From Welwitschia mirabilis (Eukaryota > Gnetophyta > Gnetopsida > Welwitschiales), in the NCBI GenBank assembly GCA_051453625.1, contig JBOZIK010000001.1, positions 37,706,064 to 37,770,063 of the forward strand: a DNA stretch of 64,000 nt. The letters are read 5' to 3'. The notes under the pieces were generated by a model. That model was not told the origin of the DNA. It saw only the letters and a list, made by a program, of their open reading frames with translations, and did no database searches. Every line of letters starts with the position of its first letter. Position 1 is the stretch's first letter. Made by a program: the position numbers and the translations under genes. Shown here piece by piece: positions 12,501-24,500 of this stretch.

Positions 12501-15500
12501 ATGATTGTGAAAACAAGTGGCTCGAAATCAAACAGTCGACCAATCTTTTTAATTCTTGATTTTAAGATAGCAAAGCTAATGCTTGGGAGGTTACCATGAC
12601 AACAAAATTGACATAGACACAAATATAGGTATTTATTTTTAAATATACATATAACATACATGACAAATCACTTTGTAATACTAAATGATGATCTTATTAA
12701 GCTACTGATGTCAAGTGCTTTTCCTAGGCATAGAAAGGCAACAACATGTAGTTTCTAGTATGAGCTATCCTGAACTTGTCTTAGAGGGCCGTTGGAAATT
12801 AGGTAAGTGGTACAGAGTAACCAAGGCACAAGGTAGAGCTATGTGGGAATAGGCCGAGTGAAGACCTCACAAAAAGACAACAAACAAAGAAAAACAAAAA
12901 ATGTGAAAGATAAAGGGAAAAAAAGAGGGAGAGCGGACAAGAGAAAGGTGGTGTCCTCTAGAATATTCCAAGGGATCCAAAGAAAGGGGTTGTAGTAGAT
13001 CTCTAGGGTCAGGAGTATAGGTTCCAACACTGGATCTCTTTCCAAAGCTATAGGAGATTGGCTTCTCTACTAAGGGAGGAAGGTAGATAGAAAGTTAGTC
13101 TTTTGTAGTTGTTGCCTCAAGCTTCTTGACTGTCTTGCAAGGAAGGATGGGTACCTAGCATAGGCTTCTCCTCATACTTAACTCTAACGTGTCTTTAGAG
13201 TAATGTTCTAGAGTCCAAGGAAAGATAAAAGCATGATTGATCGTAAAAGATCAGTGCAAAGTACAAAGACTAGTAACCCCTTTCTCTATACAAGGGAGAC
13301 GAGTATAAATAGACTTACGTCCTCCAACAAATGTGGAGGAGCTGGAAGAGAAGGAGATGACAAAGGAAAATCACTCCTCAGATGGAAAGGGATTAGGAGT
13401 AGAGCTCGTNNNNNNNNNNNNNNNNNNNNNNNNNNNNNNNNNNNNNNNNNNNNNNNNNNNNNNNNNNNNNNNNNNNNNNNNNNNNNNNNNNNNNNNNNNN
13501 NNNNNNNNNNNNNNNNNNNNNNNNNNNNNNNNNNNNNNNNNNNNNNNNNNNNNNNNNNNNNNNNNNNNNNNNNNNNNNNNNNNNNNNNNNNNNNNNNNNN
13601 NNNNNNNNNNNNNNNNNNNNNNNNNNNNNNNNNNNNNNNNNNNNNNNNNNNNNNNNNNNNNNNNNNNNNNNNNNNNNNNNNNNNNNNNNNNNNNNNNNNN
13701 NNNNNNNNNNNNNNNNNNNNNNNNNNNNNNNNNNNNNNNNNNNNNNNNNNNNNNNNNNNNNNNNNNNNNNNNNNNNNNNNNNNNNNNNNNNNNNNNNNNN
13801 NNNNNNNNNNNNNNNNNNNNNNNNNNNNNNNNNNNNNNNNNNNNNNNNNNNNNNNNNNNNNNNNNNNNNNNNNNNNNNNNNNNNNNNNNNNNNNNNNNNN
13901 NNNNNNNNNNNNNNNNNNNNNNNNNNNNNNNNNNNNNNNNNNNNNNNNNNNNNNNNNNNNNNNNNNNNNNNNNNNNNNNNNNNNNNNNNNNNNNNNNNNN
14001 NNNNNNNNNNNNNNNNNNNNNNNNNNNNNNNNNNNNNNNNNNNNNNNNNNNNNNNNNCATTATGTCATCCAACAACCGTCGAGGAACTGGAAGAGGAAGA
14101 GGAGATGACAAAGGAAAACCTCTTCTCAGATAGAAAGGGATTGGTAGTGGAGCTCGTGAAAGAGAGCAATCTAAAGAAGTCTAGTAGAGCATAGCAGGTA
14201 TTAATAGAGAGAGGGAGCTTTTTTTTTTCTTTCAAAGAAGGCCTTGATGACTAGAACAATCTAGACAATCTCCATCACAAGTGTTAGTAGCTAGCTGCAA
14301 CTGCTTGGGAACACAATGGAAGGGTTCCAACCCAAGGTGGGAATCATCAGACATCTACTAGGAAAGGAGGAACAGAAGCATAAGCAAGGACAAGGAAGAA
14401 TGTGGAGAGATGACCCATTTGATGCAAGAAGAAAGGGAAAGCTTGCACCCCTTCTTTGAGGGTAGAGAAATTGGGAATGATGCATAGAGGAAGAGAAAAT
14501 AGGAAGGGAGCAATGAAGGTGGAGTGCTAGTAATAGCAGTAGGAGGTGGCCTTTCCTGTCAATTAAAGGTGATATTGATTATAATAAGTATACACTTGGA
14601 GGCAGGAAGTAGGAGATATAGAGTGCTTGGGTAGTGCTTGATGGTATCAGAGGGGATCCTTCTACCAAAATAGTAGTCACCCTATTGGGTACCAGGCTGG
14701 TCTTCAACTTGTGGTGTAACAACACAGGTAGATTAGTAGAGGAAATAGAGACATTCGAAAGGGAAAAGAGGTTCCCTTTTGGGTCAAGGATAAACTACTT
14801 ATGTTTTGGGCAGGGGAGACAAGCAGAGGAAGGTTGTTGATGATGTTCTTAGTTGAGAAGAGGCATCAATGGACTAGTAAACACTTTAATAGGCCTTGTA
14901 GTGATTGAAAGAGTTTATGTTGCTAAGAGGAAGCTCCAAAAGGGCCTCTAGAAATGGAGACTGATCTCTTCCACGTCTTGGACATGGAAGGAGGCTAAAG
15001 GGGTCTTGTCTTCTTTACCTTGAATGTGGGAAATGGGTAGGAGGTCTTCCTGAATCAAATCAAGGTAGATGATGGAAGAGAGATGAAGAGGAGCCAAGGG
15101 AGGGGGTTGATAATGCTCTTCTAATAGAAGAGAGAGACCTCTACTCCGGAGATGAAGGGGAGGGAATGGAGGAAAGGAAGATTGGGATACTGAGGCCTAA
15201 AGATGTGACACCAGTGAGGGATTTGTTTGCAGAAGAGATGCTTGGATGATCGCTAAAGACTAAAAGCAACCTCTTGGACTAGAGGGGTCTCCCTCTTCCA
15301 TGCCCTAAGCATGGAAAGGAGTGTGAAGGATCAAGGATCCACACCCTGGGTGTGGAAGATCTAGGAGAAGGAGCTTGGGGAGAAGGAGAGGGTGAGGAAG
15401 AAGACGAAGAGGGAGGAGGAGGAAGCAAATGGACGGAGGGGATCCTCTTCGAAACAGAGAAGGGATCTTTAGCCTTGAAAAGGGTCTTTGTTTCAAGAAA

Positions 15501-18500
15501 GGAGGAATAAGAGGGGTCTTGGAACCTCTGAGGTGATGATTTTCCAGTGGATGACTCTAAAGTCGAGATTTAGCTAGAAGGCAAACTTGTTTGATGGTAG
15601 AACGAGGTGTGGAGGGTTGTGGGGGAGAGAGAGAAAACAAGAAAATAAAAATATGTGAATAGGAATGCAGTTATTACATCACAAAAATACCCAACAAAAT
15701 TTGTGAATAGGGAAGAGGAAAACGAGAAATATGTGATAAGGAATGCAGTTATGACAACCATCTTATTAAGGGTATCACGAAGATTTTTTTACATCATAAG
15801 AATACCTGACAAAATATCCTACTTTGTTCATATCTTTTTTTTATAACATACTATTTGGTTGGAGTGTAATTTCTGAGACTGATTTTTGGAGGAGTCCTAC
15901 TGGGAGGTTCAGAATAAGGATCATTTCAATCATAGCAACGAAGCATGTTGACTTCACTAGTACATCAAATGAGGTATTTGATGATCTTCACTCATTGTTT
16001 GGTTTGGCCATTTTCTTGGAGAAAGATTTGTTTGGGTTAAACATGGATGAAGGTGATGATATCATGGTTCATATTTGAAAATTTAAATCTCTCTTGACTC
16101 GATTAGAAGGTATCAACCAACCTGCCTTTGCAGCTGAATGCAAAAGCCATTCTCTCTAATACTATGCCACCCTCTTGTAAAAAATATTGTCCTTGCTCTA
16201 AAAAAATTTGTTTTTCAATATCCAATAATGCACAATAAGCAATGTTCAGGGTAGGAATTTAGTTGATATAGTGGATAGCATTATTGACGCAGTCTTCCAG
16301 CTCTCAGGCAAGGAGCTAAGAATAGCTATTATGCATATGTTTTCCAGAAATATAACATACAGATTATCCAACTGTATAAACAGTCCTCTCGTCTCATCCA
16401 AGTGGGATTGTGGAGATGAATCTTCCATCCAGAGTTTGAAATCTAGAGTTTGAAAACCCTGTTCTCCTGTATAATACTAGTTCATATCCACTAGCTGATC
16501 AAAATGCTGCTTTAGTTTCTCCCACAGATCACGGGTCATCCTTTCCTTTGCATATGACTGGAAAATGATATTGCTGAGACAAAAATAACTCAAGCATAAT
16601 GCCTTCTTGTCCATTTTGTCGCAGACTGCATCGGACATGACTCAAGGCGTAACTGTTGCTTTGTCTCCTAAACACTAATCATAGCCCTTCTGTAATAAAA
16701 TTCTTTCCATTAAGAATCTTCTAGACAACCTAGTTGTTAGAGGCTATCAGGAGATGTAAGGTCTGTGGAGTTCTTATTAAATCTCAAGCAGGAAAAGTAC
16801 AAGGCACCTAAGCATGCAGAGAACACCTGCATGAAAATGAGTCTCTCTATCACAGAAACCCTAAAAAAAGGGTTTAAATAAACTTTCAGTAGCCCAAAAC
16901 CCTCAAAGCACATGAGGGTTTTAAAATTCCATTACTTTTGTAATATTAAATGGAGCGGGCTAAACAGTCTAATATCTCATATTAAATGAGGTGTACAGCT
17001 GAAATGCACACAAGTTTCAAATTCAATGCCATGTGTCATCACCTCAATGCATGTAGTACATAACATGGGAGGCAGTTTAGCTTCTTCGATATTAAATAGA
17101 AGGCCCACCTCAACGTGGTTTTAAAATGTGACAACTAACAACATGGTACATAACATAAATATGACAAGAGGGTAAAAAAAGGTTATAACGCCAATTTGTC
17201 TCCACACATCACACTTGAGTCACTCTCAATGCCGTATTGTGTTTCTTGTTTACAAAAACAGAGAATAGAGATACAAGTTACCAAAATTGCATTGGTATAC
17301 AACACAGTGGACACATGATGATAACTGCACAAGAGAGAATTATAATTCTAAATTGTCAAGTCACTTCATTGTCAATTAAAAATGAAATATGATCACCTGT
17401 TTGTTGGTTTCAGAGAACCTGATTTGTAGCAGGAAGGTGTTGTGGGCAAAACCGAAGCAAAAAAATTAAACATTAAAAACAGGTCACAAATTTCATTGAT
17501 GCACTTCAGATAAATAGTTGGTACAATCTAATAATAGAGGATATGATCAACCCCTTGAAAGCTGGATCAGATCCCTGAATTGTAAAGTTTGAACTGTCAC
17601 AACTCAAACTATAAATGAAAAATAAAATCTAACTAATGGTACATGGGCATATGTATTGTACCTTATTTTAATAGCATATAATAACAATACACTTCAACAA
17701 AGCCCTTTCCCCTAGTTTTTCCCCTGTTTAATGTAAAGTCTCCAACATGTGAAAGATTGATGTTACTAAAGAAATTGAAACACTGGGCAAAGTTGACTGA
17801 CCTCAAGTGTAGACTAATTATCACAAATATGAACTAACCATTACAAAGTGCACTAACCACAACAAATAGGGACTACCATAATCTGGGACAAAGCCAGGGA
17901 CAAGCTTTTGAAATGTGTGGAACTAACCAAAAACAATGGGACTAACCCAAACATTTAGAAGTTTGGAATGGCATCTTGGGATGTATTGGCTTACCCTTTT
18001 TCAATTGCTACAGCTATGACTAAAGTTTCAATTCGCCATCTAATAGATCCTTTGCATGTTGAAAACAATGAAGTGCTACATGTCTTTTTTTGTAACACTA
18101 GTAGCTTTTTGCATGTTCCTTATTGTTGTTTCCATGTTTCTTTTGAAATTTCTGTCTTTCAGCAGTCAAGGCACCTCTTTGAACTCATATTGATGCATCC
18201 TTTTGTGTTCTTCAATAAGTGTGGAGATGGTAGTTTCAAATGTACATGAAATTGCTTCAAATTAAAAACAATGTGATCACATTTAGATGGAAGTCTGCTT
18301 GAGAAGATTGCTTCCACATCATCATCATCAATTTTGAGTTTGCTGCAGCAAGTGGAGTTAAGAGGGATCTAAAATTATTGATGTTTTGATCCAAGTCTTT
18401 TGATTATTCCCTTCTTAATCTATACAATTAATGCTTGAGATTTTGTTTAGTCTCATGACTTCTTGAACCAAAGAGTACATAATTCATCCCATACCTCATT

Positions 18501-21500
18501 TGAAGACTTAATTAAATTAAGATTCAAATAATTGTCTTCAAGCTCAAGGCAAATGAGAGAAAGTTCTTGTTGATCTTTTTCATGCCACTCCATTAGTTTT
18601 GGCAACTCTGCGGGCTTTTGAAGTTTTCTGCTTATAATTTGCCAAATTCCCTTTTTGATTAATTTGCAATTGCATCTTGGCTTACTGGGTGTGGAAATTT
18701 GAACCATTAAATTTCTCAATGTTCTCACCTATAAACTCTTTTAAAAAATTTCCACCAAAATTGATAGATTCTTTTTATGATGTAGAAAACACTAAAGTGC
18801 CAATCACTATCCTCAACCCCAAAAATGTATTATTAATAATTAATGCATTTACGCAATTTCAACGTAAATTTGAGACAAGTGATTTTTGGGATTACATACA
18901 AAGGGAAATGAGGAAGTGTTGGGATTCAAAAGGAAAATAACGAGGTGAATGTAATAAATTTGTTTCTTGAGAAGAATTTTAAGAAAAGAAGGAATTGGAT
19001 TGATAAATATAATAGATATAGGGTCAACAACAAAACAGACAATAGGTGTGAATGCAAACCTCCAATTTGAACTGGAAGCAGGAGCTTATGTTTGTGCCAC
19101 AAACAATCTGTGTGCGCAACAAGAATGCATCCTTCTAATTTCAGATGTTGTCCTTAAGCAACTTTGTAATGAAAAAATTCCTGTTGATGTGTAGAAATCC
19201 ATAGGGATAAGCCAGGTACGGTTGTGAACCATGGAAAGCAAGAAGCGTTGGAGGAGAGTTCTCAATTGTTGATGTGTCTACTGTCCTAGGAATCCTCTAT
19301 TGGTAGAGTTTGTTGCATTTAAGATTGATTCTTTGACACTGATCTGCCAATTTGAAATGACAACGATAACACCGAGAGGGTTGCTTGTCGATCTTGGTTG
19401 TTGAAAAAAAGCCTTCGTTGCTGATGCCATCAGAAGGGCTGCAAAATTTCTTGGACAGGTGATGATGCAAATTCAACAGGCGGGCGTGGGAGAGGAGGCA
19501 AGTTTTGAGAAGAATGTGACTTGTAGCAAGGATGAGGGTCATCATTTAGGGACTTCCATTCTTCCTTCATTTCTACGTTCCATTTCTTCATGTTAGGAGA
19601 AGTTATAACTTCTGCAAATGTTTTAGAGTCACCACAATTAGTAGGCAAAACATAATTCAAAGATGGAGAATACTTATCTGGTTGCCTTGTCACCCTGGCG
19701 GACCTTCTCACCCAATGTTGTTGATTCACCTGTTCGTAATCTTCAGCCTTTTGCTCATCATGTTCGGCTTCAACTTGTTCATCTTCATTTTCAGCTAGGT
19801 CTTCTAGCTGCCTTCTTGCTGCTCATTTTCATCATCATCATCATCAGCAAATGTTCTAACAGGCTCTTGTTGAGGGATGCTAGAATCAGACATTTCACCA
19901 TCTTGGTTCTAAACATGCTATGGATAAAGCAGAGAATCTTCTCTGAAAGTGACACCTCTGGATCTAACTACCTATTTACAAGCGGGGTCCCAAAGCTTGT
20001 AACCAAAATCATCATTACCATACCAAACAAAGATGCATCTGCATGCCCTGTCATCCAGTTTGGACCTATGTGACTTTTGAACATGGACATAGGCCTCACA
20101 GCCAAAAAACCACAGCTGTGAGTAGGAGATACTGTTTCCTTTTGACAACACTTCAAGAATCTGTCCATCTAGTGCCAAATGACATGACCTGTCAATCAGC
20201 TGTGTAGTAGTGCTAATTGCTTTAGCCCAAAATGATTGTGGAAGACCTGCACTGCAAGCATGCTTCTTGCACGGTCTGACATAGTCCTGTTAAACCACTC
20301 AGCCACTCCATTTTGTTGTGGCATTTCAAGGGTAGCATACTTATGTATGATTTGCTTTTAAGCATAGAAATCAACAAAACCAGACGAGGTGTATTCGCCT
20401 CCATTATCAGATAGAAATTTCTTAACTTTCAACCCTGTTTGTGGCTCAACATGGGCAACAAACCTCTTAAAAACGTCAGTCCTTGATAGGAAGACCCAAA
20501 TTTTTGTGACTAAAATCATCGACAAAGGTAACAAAGTAATGCAAATGACCAACAATAGATGGAGTTTCAAAAGGACCAACAACATCAGAGTAAACAAGTT
20601 TTAACTTACTGTTACTTCTATGATGTTCATTCCTTTTAAAACTTACTTTATGTGACTTTCCAACTTCACAATCTTTATAGAGATCAAAGCTAGAAACAGG
20701 CAAAGGAATGAGGATCAAACCAAGTTGACCAATGTGTCCTAGCTGCCTATGCCACAGGTTTGAATCTGCTGTAACAGCAGCAACCTCTTTTTGCTTCCTA
20801 ATAGCAACAACATGGAAGGTGTACATAGAACCTTCCTTGGTTCTTTTTACAACAGTCATAGCACCTTTGTTGATTTTCTAGATACTTCAGAAAAAGAGAG
20901 CTTGCAACCCAGCTCATTAAATTGTTCTGCAAATAGCAGATTTTTGGTTATTTCTGGAACATGTCTAACATTTCTGATAGTGATGTGTCACCCATCTTGT
21001 TGCCTCAACACAACACTACCCATTCCTTGAATTTGGAATTCCCTACTATCTGCAACTCGAACTGCACCTAAGGAACATTCTTAATAAGAGCTGAAACAGT
21101 CCCTGTTTGAGCAGATATGAAAGGAAGCACCATTGTCTAATACCCAGACATCTTTGTATTCTTGAGTCACATTTGCAAAGGGATCTAAACAAATAAAAGT
21201 CAAACCTGCATCTCCATCCACCTGGTTAGAGCTTGAAGGTTCATCATTTTTCTTTGTAGCAGCATTTGCTTCCATCGATCCTTTGAAGGCATAACAGTCC
21301 TTCTTTGCATGCCCCTTTTTCTTACAGAACCAACATTCCATGTTTTTGCCTCAGGAAACTCTTCTGCTCTTGCTTCTCCTTCTGTTGTGGTCCCTCGGTT
21401 GTTCCTGCCTTTGCCTTCCACTGCTAAAGCCTCTTTAGAAGTCTGCGATTCAATTGTTCTTCCCTCTTAATCTTGGAGGGTAGATCCAACCCGCTCAAAT

Positions 21501-24500
21501 GTCATTGTAGAAATATTCACTGATGTAGTTATTGAGGTTACCATAGTAGACCACAAAACTTGAAGGGAATCCGGGAGAGCATATGACTTTATGAATTTTG
21601 GAATTGTGATCTTATACTCTTCTAACTTGTCTAGGTTGCCTATCATCTCATCTAGATGTTCTTGAAGGGAAATCTTTGTCTTTTTCTTAGCCCTAAAAAC
21701 ATTTTGGTATATATGAAAAGTATTTAGGTTGGGAGCTTTGTCAAACCTGTTTTTCAAAACCTGCTACCGATCATATGGGTTCATATCTATTTTGATGGAC
21801 ATCAGGACACTGTTGCCTAGCGGTAGATGAATGTGTGATAGAGCTTTGGCCTTAAGCTTCATCCAGTCTTCATCCTTCATGGATGAGGGTTTAGACGGAC
21901 CAAGTGTTTCTAGGCAATCCTTCTGAGTGAAGATAACCCTCATCAAAATGCTCCAGTTTCATCACACGAGTTTGTTTGTCATATTGATCATTTCCATTTT
22001 GACTTGCCCTATGAATGAAAAATTAGCTGTCTCGAACTGCATGAATAGACCTAGGAAAATTTCCACTTGCTCCGCTTCGCTCCGCTCGAACTTGCATTGC
22101 TACGCTTGCTTCGCTTGCCATGTTCACAAGCTTTACGCATACAAACCGAGCAAACCTCCCAAGTCTCCAACCAAGGTTCTGATACTAGTTGTCGTAAAAA
22201 CAAATGTAGTAAAAGAAAAATAGCAAGCAAAAAAGGACAACACATAGAAATTTTACATGGAAATCCTTATGGAAGAAAACCAGGGGAAAGCAGTGCAAAG
22301 CTCTTATTAGTGCTTTGGAGCAAAATAAAAATGATGATGATCATAGGTTATAGCCACATGTCTGTTTTATAAGCACCCTTTTAGGGTTTGAACACTGAGT
22401 CCCCTTTTTTCACCCTTTTAGGGTTTTATCACACTACAAAGTAGTTGTATAAAAGTAACATGACTTCATAAGTCATACAAAAGGGAATATAAAATTAACA
22501 TAAAAAGGATTTGTCTTCATAACAACACCATCTATCTAAAGAGTTCACTCTCTTCTTCTTTTCATTATAGTTAGATGGATCGAAGCGGATCGTGGAGCGT
22601 TTTTCTGATTAGGAGATTCTGGATCGCTGGATCACTCTGGATCGTTTTACGGATCGTCCCAAATCACATACCGACTTTTGTAAAATCGCAGGTTAAAATC
22701 CTAAAGCTGGATTGAAACATTTGTTTCAGTAAAATCGCAAGTTGAAAAACTGGTTTCTGTAACTGCAACACTCATTTTTTTGGATTCGAAGGTTGTTTTG
22801 ACGAAAATTGTAGATTGATTTTAATAAAAGCTTGGTTTATAAATAGAGAAAATTGGTTTTTCAACCTACAGAATCCATTTTCTTTCGTGGAGTGCGATCT
22901 GGCTCTGATTTGAAGCGTCTTTCATTGGAACGCGATCTGGAATCGCGCAGATCGTGATTCCGATCCACTCCATCTAACCATGCTTTTCATAATTAAGGAA
23001 AAACCATCCTAATTTCGAAGCCCTTGAACCCTTCTTTGTTCACTGCCTCTTTTGGCTTACTTGATGCTTTCCTGGAGGCTTCCAGTGCATGTTATGGCCA
23101 TTGCACAAGTACTAGCTTAAAGTGTATGTCTAAACATTGTTCTAGTGGGAGGATAGTGGTTGACCCTATTGGGGACCTTGTTGAGTTCATGTACAATTGA
23201 TGGGTGGTTATCTTCCCTAAAGATGTCAGAAGAGGTCTAAGTTGATATCAAATCTTTGGGATGCATCAAAGTCAAGTGACCTTGCCTGTGACACTATACT
23301 GTGGGTGAGTTCGTGCCTAGTGCCTAGGGGGGTGCCGAGTTCTAGTAGATGGACGTTCACGACATGAGTGGGGACCTTGTTGAGCAATCTTCCTTCTTTT
23401 CTTCATGCTTTAAAGTGCACTTCTATTATCATTTCCTTTGTTAGCTGATCCTACACCCATGTCTCCATTCCAAAGGCTTATGTCATTTTGTCTTACCGAA
23501 AAAAGAATTATGACATCTTCCTTATTGCTATAGCTTTGCTAAGCTTGTTTAGTGGCCTCTCTTCCCTCCCTTCTTGATATCTCAGCCTCTTTGCCCTAAA
23601 ACAATAGGTGGAAATTTTCTCATTCTCTCTTGTTCCCAAGCTTCTGAACCTGAGAGTCACCCTCTCTTCATGTTTTCCTAATAGTCCACTCCTCCCATAC
23701 CCATGCTTCCTTGTTCTCATCACCTCATAAACTTCTGCTCTGACCTTAGGGCTTCGTTTCCTACCTTAGTCATAAGGCCCCCATTGCTCCACTCCCTAGG
23801 CAATTGGAAGTTGCCACTTTAGTCAAAACAATCTCCACCTTCGTGATGGCCTTAGACACTCAATTCTTTAGCTTCTGTGTCTTTCACAACTCCCTCTAGG
23901 TTAGATTGACAACACACTTCATTAGTTTCATATGGATTGATTCCATATTGCTAGTGTGGCTCCCTCCATTATTGATTTTGTCTTCGTGCATTCCCTTTTC
24001 AACTATTGCACTGTATGGTGGGTTCCACTAGGTGATCCTCCCTATTTTGGAAGGGAATGACTTACATCCTCTCTCTATCACCTCTCCTAGTGGTTGCTTG
24101 TTAATGATAAGGCACAAAAAAGGGCTGTTTATGCCAATGTTGTGAGCAAGATAGAGGGTTATTGCTCTTTTGGAGTTTTGATTGCTACTATTGGATCAAG
24201 ACTCAAACTTGCCACTCAAGTTGGCGAGGGGTGACAAGTTGACACTTGGCTCAACTCAAGAAATGACTTGGCACAAACTTGAGAGTCAAAAAGAGTTACT
24301 AAGCAGTCTTAGTTTTAAGTATTTCAAGTATCGTTATAAGTATTTTAATGAGATTTTTGGACTTTTTACATTACATTCGGCCATTCAAATGTAAATTATA
24401 AAATTTATTGACATGCTTTACAACATTACATTTTAAATGAGAATCATAGATAACAATTTTATAAAATACATTGTTCTAAAAAATTTTAACATAAAAACAT

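Larger units (their letters stand above)
19200..22530 (-). mobile_element. Decayed Ty1/copia LTR retrotransposon, antisense in the XBAT32 intron
   Basis: Read on the minus strand the order is LTR (22530-22190), primer binding site, gag, zinc knuckle, protease, integrase, and the very start of the reverse transcriptase region. Protease before integrase before RT defines the copia superfamily. RT and RNase H are deleted, no 3' LTR is found, and stops and frameshifts occur throughout. It is immobile and antisense to the host gene. Sub-parts are listed separately. Confidence 0.85.

Noticed and set aside
13233-14133. Frames of 250-290 codons on both strands
   Set aside because: Almost all of their length is N; the flanking codons are purine-rich repeat sequence.
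18677-19194. Plus-strand frames of 75-87 codons
   Set aside because: Opposite or beside the minus-strand copia fragments, with no recognisable motif of their own.
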